From the NCBI GenBank assembly GCA_007136055.1, contig SLHT01000214.1, positions 1-8,168 of the forward strand: a stretch of DNA of 8,168 bases. Direction: 5' to 3'. This stretch comes from Syntrophomonadaceae bacterium (GTDB lineage: Bacteria > Bacillota > Dethiobacteria > DTU022). The position numbers were made by a program, and so were the translations under genes. Below, piece by piece: positions 5,574 to 8,168 of this stretch. How positions within the stretch are numbered: position 1 is the first letter of the stretch; every line of letters begins with the position of its first letter. Under the pieces are notes generated by a model that did no database searches, had not been told where the DNA came from, and worked only from the letters and a program-made list of their open reading frames with translations.

Positions 5574-6830
5574 TTATCGTTGGGCGTCTTCAGGCACGGT
5601 AACCGGTGGCGCCAGGTCTTCGGCCGGTATTAACCTTTGAAGGACGGGGACCGGATGGTCGTCCCCCGGCTCAAGAGTAATTTCAAATAGTGGCTGCATG
5701 GCCTGGTGATCTTCTTCCCTGAACCAGCGTTCGCCGGTTGGAGAATCAAATTCCATGCCCCGCAGGGTTTCGATCAGAACCTCGCTATCAGTATCTCCGC
5801 CTGTTTTCTCTAAAGCGGTGACTAAAGCAGCAGCGCAGGCCATCCCGCCGGAGGTGAAGATGTCGGGAGGCGAATCGTATCTTGCAAAGTGTTCTTCAAT
5901 GAGCCAGTCATTCATGGGATTGGCAGGGGGCACTGTATGATAGTAAACAGTGAAACCCAACATGCCTACTACATCGTGCATCATGCGCAGGGCGGCAATT
6001 TCAGGCGCACCGGTGGAAACAGTGATTCCGGCTCCCTGAACATCCAGTTCTGCCAGCTGGCCCCAGGGGTTATTTGCCCCGGCCCAGACGACAAAGAGGT
6101 AATCAGGGTCGGCTTCCATAATCCTTAAGATGTAGGAAGTAAAGTCCGTTGCGTCAGCCGGCGGGAATTCCTGGATTACAATTTCTGCTCCCCTGGCTTC
6201 TGCTTCGGGCACAAAGGGGTCAACTCCGGCCCGGCCGAAAGCTGTGTCTGGCGCCAGTGTGGCAATCCTGGTGCCTTCTGAAGCGACAACATCGGCCATG
6301 GCAATAGCGTCCTGTGCAGTATTCCTGCCGGTGCGGAATACATAGCGGTTCCAAAATTCTCCTGTAATAACATCGGCCGCTGCCGGCTCATAGATAATAA
6401 CCGTTTCAAATTCTTCGGCTATCGGAGATATTGCCAGGGCGTCGGCAGATGAAGTTACCCCTACCATTATATCAACTTCGTCCTGGTCCAGCAGCTTTGT
6501 TGCTCTTTCCCTGGCTACATCGGGAACTGTAGTGGTATCTTCCCAGATTACCTCGAGTGGCCTGCCGGCTACCACGTAAGTACCGTCAGTCATATACTCG
6601 AGACCAAGCTCAAAACCTTTCTGGAACTGGTTGCCGTAATCTTCGAGCACCCCGCTTAGGGAAGTCAGGGCCCCGATCTTAATCGGTTCACCAAGTTCTT
6701 CTTCAGGAGCTTCCTCATCGACGGGTTCTTCATCATCAACGGGCGTGACTTCTTCTTCCGCACACCCTACAACTACTAAAGCTAACATTAAAACTACCAG
6801 CAAAACAAACTTAAAATAATACGATCTCAT
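5574..6830 (-). CDS. Liv-type substrate-binding lipoprotein (Peripla_BP_6 fold)
   Basis: A 418-residue extracytoplasmic receptor for the ABC importer. Residues 1-22 form a lipoprotein signal peptide: Arg2 and Lys7 flank the start of a hydrophobic stretch that ends in Val-Val-Gly followed by Cys23, the lipid-attachment cysteine. Residues 24-49 are a low-complexity acidic linker (14 Asp/Glu in 26). The binding fold begins at Ile-Lys-Ile-Gly-Ala-Leu-Thr (50-56); later landmarks include Val-Phe-Arg-Thr (164-167) and the C-terminal Ser-Pro-Thr-Gly-Glu with Asp-His-Gln-Ala (363-367, 374-377) common in LivJ/LivK relatives. The length exceeds E. coli LivJ/LivK (about 367) mainly through linker and tail. 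The ATG at 6830 follows AAGGAGGG. It heads the transporter genes and determines substrate; that substrate is not readable from sequence. A lipid anchor fits a cell without a true periplasm. Confidence 0.92.
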   Translation of the reverse strand: MRSYYFKFVLLVVLMLALVVVGCAEEEVTPVDDEEPVDEEAPEEELGEPIKIGALTSLSGVLEDYGNQFQKGFELGLEYMTDGTYVVAGRPLEVIWEDTTTVPDVARERATKLLDQDEVDIMVGVTSSADALAISPIAEEFETVIIYEPAAADVITGEFWNRYVFRTGRNTAQDAIAMADVVASEGTRIATLAPDTAFGRAGVDPFVPEAEARGAEIVIQEFPPADATDFTSYILRIMEADPDYLFVVWAGANNPWGQLAELDVQGAGITVSTGAPEIAALRMMHDVVGMLGFTVYYHTVPPANPMNDWLIEEHFARYDSPPDIFTSGGMACAAALVTALEKTGGDTDSEVLIETLRGMEFDSPTGERWFREEDHQAMQPLFEITLEPGDDHPVPVLQRLIPAEDLAPPVTVPEDAQR

Positions 6831-6941
6831 GTTTACCCTCCTTAAATTTTAATTAAGCTAAGCATGCTTTCGAATAATATCTTAAGTTGCAGCCCCCTTT
6901 CTCGTGTTAAGTAAAAATTATGGTTGTTTCTAATCCGTTGC
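6831..6941. other. 111-base gap between ligase and transporter genes
   Basis: This is the largest intergenic space in the window and the natural place for a transporter promoter. It contains the binding-protein ribosome binding site AAGGAGGG (6843-6836), a 10-bp perfect palindrome AAGCATGCTT (6860-6869), and an AT-rich inverted repeat CTTAA-N7-TTAAG at 6841-6857 overlapping the ribosome binding site. I see no convincing -35/-10 pair with normal spacing and no GC-rich hairpin followed by T residues, so whether the ligase and transporter share one transcript is open. Confidence 0.5.
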
Positions 6942-8168
6942 TTATTGCGGCAAAGATCTTTTTATAATTTTACCAGCCGGTGATTTCGGCAGTGAATCCT
7001 TGATTAGCACTTCCTTGGGAACCTTGTAATGGGCAAGATGTGTTTTGCTATGTTCAATTAACTCGTCAGGTTCAACTTTAGATCCTTTATGCAGGACTAC
7101 ATAAGCCCGTCCAACTTCACCCCACTTTTCGTGGGGTATACCCACAACCGCAGCTTCAGCAACAGCAGGATGCCTGTAAAGTACAGACTCGACTTCAAAG
7201 GGGTAAACATTTTCGCCGCCGCTTATAAACATATCTTTTTTACGATCTACAATGTAAAAGAAGCCTTCTTTGTCATGGCGAACCAGGTCGCCTGTAAAAA
7301 GCCAGCCGTCTTTAATTGTTTCTTTGCTTGCCTGTGGGTTATTCCAATATCCCGAAAACAGGTGTGGTCCCTTAATGACCAGCTCGCCGATTTCACCCGG
7401 CAAGACAGGAGCACCTTCTTCATTAACTGCTTTTACCCGGCCGTAAAAAACAGCTTTGCCCACAGAACCGATTTTTTCTTTGATAGCAATATCAGCCAGG
7501 GCGAAACAATTAGGGCCTGCTTCTGTTAAGCCATAGCCTTGTTTGAAGGGAAGACCTTTTTCCCAATAAAGATGATAAAGGTTTTCAGGGCAGGGACTGC
7601 CCCCTGTAATACAGATACGGACTGTTGAAAAGTCCACTGCAGCAAAATCTTTCGTTTCGGCCAGCAGTTGATACATGGTGGGAACCATAAACATTATAGT
7701 TCCCCGTTCCTGCTGCAGTAATTTCAGGTACTGTTCGGGATCGAAAGTCTTCATAATAACTACTGTTCCGCCCAGTTTAAGCAAGGGCAGGGTGAAGACA
7801 TTCAGTCCGCCTGTATGGAAAAAAGGCATGGCCATTACAACAATATCGTCTGGGTTAAGGCCCCAGCTGATGATCGTATTCAGGGCGTTCCAGGTAACCA
7901 TGCGGTGTGAAAGCATGGCCCCTTTCGGGCTGCCGGTAGTTCCCCCGGTAAAAAGAAGCAGCCAGGGACTTTCCGGGTCAGCTTCCAGGGCAGGAGCGGT
8001 GAGTGTATCGCAATCCTGCTTCTCAACGGCTCTTATAGCTTCCTCAGTTTGGATAAGAACAGTTCCTGTTTTATTTGTGTTTAAAGCTTTAACTACAGAT
8101 CCCCATTCCTGTCCGTAGAATAGAATTTTTGGGGAAGCATTCTCAAGAATACCGGAAAGTTCCGCGGA
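6942..8168 (-). CDS. AMP-forming acyl-CoA synthetase, N-terminus missing
   Basis: The last 408 codons of an adenylate-forming ligase; the frame is open to the right edge, so the start and roughly the first 100 or more residues are outside. Counting from the first visible codon: phosphate-binding loop Thr-Gly-Gly-Thr-Thr-Gly-Ser-Pro-Lys-Gly at 74-83; Gly-Tyr-Gly-Leu-Thr-Glu-Ala-Gly at 211-218; Thr-Gly-Asp-Leu with the ATP-ribose Asp at 292-295; the hinge Asp-Arg-Lys-Lys-Asp at 308-312 leading to Gly-Gly-Glu-Asn-Val-Tyr-Pro; and the catalytic lysine at 400 in Ser-Pro-Ala-Gly-Lys. All core motifs are intact. The enzyme adenylates a carboxylic acid and transfers the acyl group to coenzyme A in the cytoplasm. 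Overall character resembles medium/long-chain fatty acyl or aromatic acid-CoA ligases; the exact substrate is unknown. It lies upstream of the importer in the same direction, suggesting it activates the imported acid. An internal ATG at 7916 is not the start, since the phosphate-binding loop lies before it. Confidence 0.93.
   Translation of the reverse strand, partial: SAELSGILENASPKILFYGQEWGSVVKALNTNKTGTVLIQTEEAIRAVEKQDCDTLTAPALEADPESPWLLLFTGGTTGSPKGAMLSHRMVTWNALNTIISWGLNPDDIVVMAMPFFHTGGLNVFTLPLLKLGGTVVIMKTFDPEQYLKLLQQERGTIMFMVPTMYQLLAETKDFAAVDFSTVRICITGGSPCPENLYHLYWEKGLPFKQGYGLTEAGPNCFALADIAIKEKIGSVGKAVFYGRVKAVNEEGAPVLPGEIGELVIKGPHLFSGYWNNPQASKETIKDGWLFTGDLVRHDKEGFFYIVDRKKDMFISGGENVYPFEVESVLYRHPAVAEAAVVGIPHEKWGEVGRAYVVLHKGSKVEPDELIEHSKTHLAHYKVPKEVLIKDSLPKSPAGKIIKRSLPQ

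Noticed and set aside
7675..8118. 147-codon open frame on the plus strand opposite the acyl-CoA synthetase, and a similar one at 7089-7529
   Set aside because: Both lie antisense to a conserved enzyme with all its motifs, have no recognisable domain, and look like by-products of its codon use.

Overview
The window is a compact block of nine genes, all transcribed on the minus strand, so the biological order runs from high to low coordinates. Strong GGAGG-type ribosome binding sites, a TTG start, tight overlaps, a roughly balanced base composition (judged by eye) and a lipoprotein binding protein all suggest an anaerobic Firmicute, possibly a Clostridia/Peptococcaceae- or Syntrophomonas-like bacterium. 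That placement is an inference from style, not a phylogenetic result.

In transcription order: (1) an AMP-forming acyl-CoA synthetase whose N-terminus lies beyond the right edge (6942-8168); (2) after a 111-base gap, a Liv-type ABC importer in the order binding protein (5574-6830), LivG ATPase (4763-5536), LivF ATPase (4066-4779), LivH permease (3164-4030), LivM permease (2151-3164); (3) a ketoacyl-ACP synthase III-like condensing enzyme (1054-2082); (4) a TetR-family regulator with its own promoter and a likely operator (324-950); (5) a MaoC-type enoyl-CoA hydratase cut by the left edge (1-287).

The simplest reading is an uptake-and-activation module. The Liv-type transporter, normally labelled 'branched-chain amino acid', is enclosed by acyl-CoA enzymes and a TetR regulator and has no amino-acid enzyme nearby. 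A carboxylic acid (fatty, branched or aromatic) is therefore a better guess for the substrate. It would be imported, thioesterified by the ligase, and handled by the KASIII-like protein and the MaoC hydratase, with the TetR protein sensing an acyl-CoA or the free acid.

The signals not explained by ordinary annotation are: a perfect 11-bp inverted repeat with a 7-base loop inside livG that resembles a REP-type palindrome yet keeps the protein in frame; a KASIII-like protein with His where the catalytic Asn of FabH is expected; a well-placed promoter and 19-bp inverted repeat before tetR; and a livF ribosome binding site written in the glycine codons of livG. I found no RNA genes, CRISPR arrays, insertion sequences or clear intrinsic terminators. 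Nothing here proves a wholly new system: the families are known, and the novelty would lie in their combination and in the condensing enzyme.
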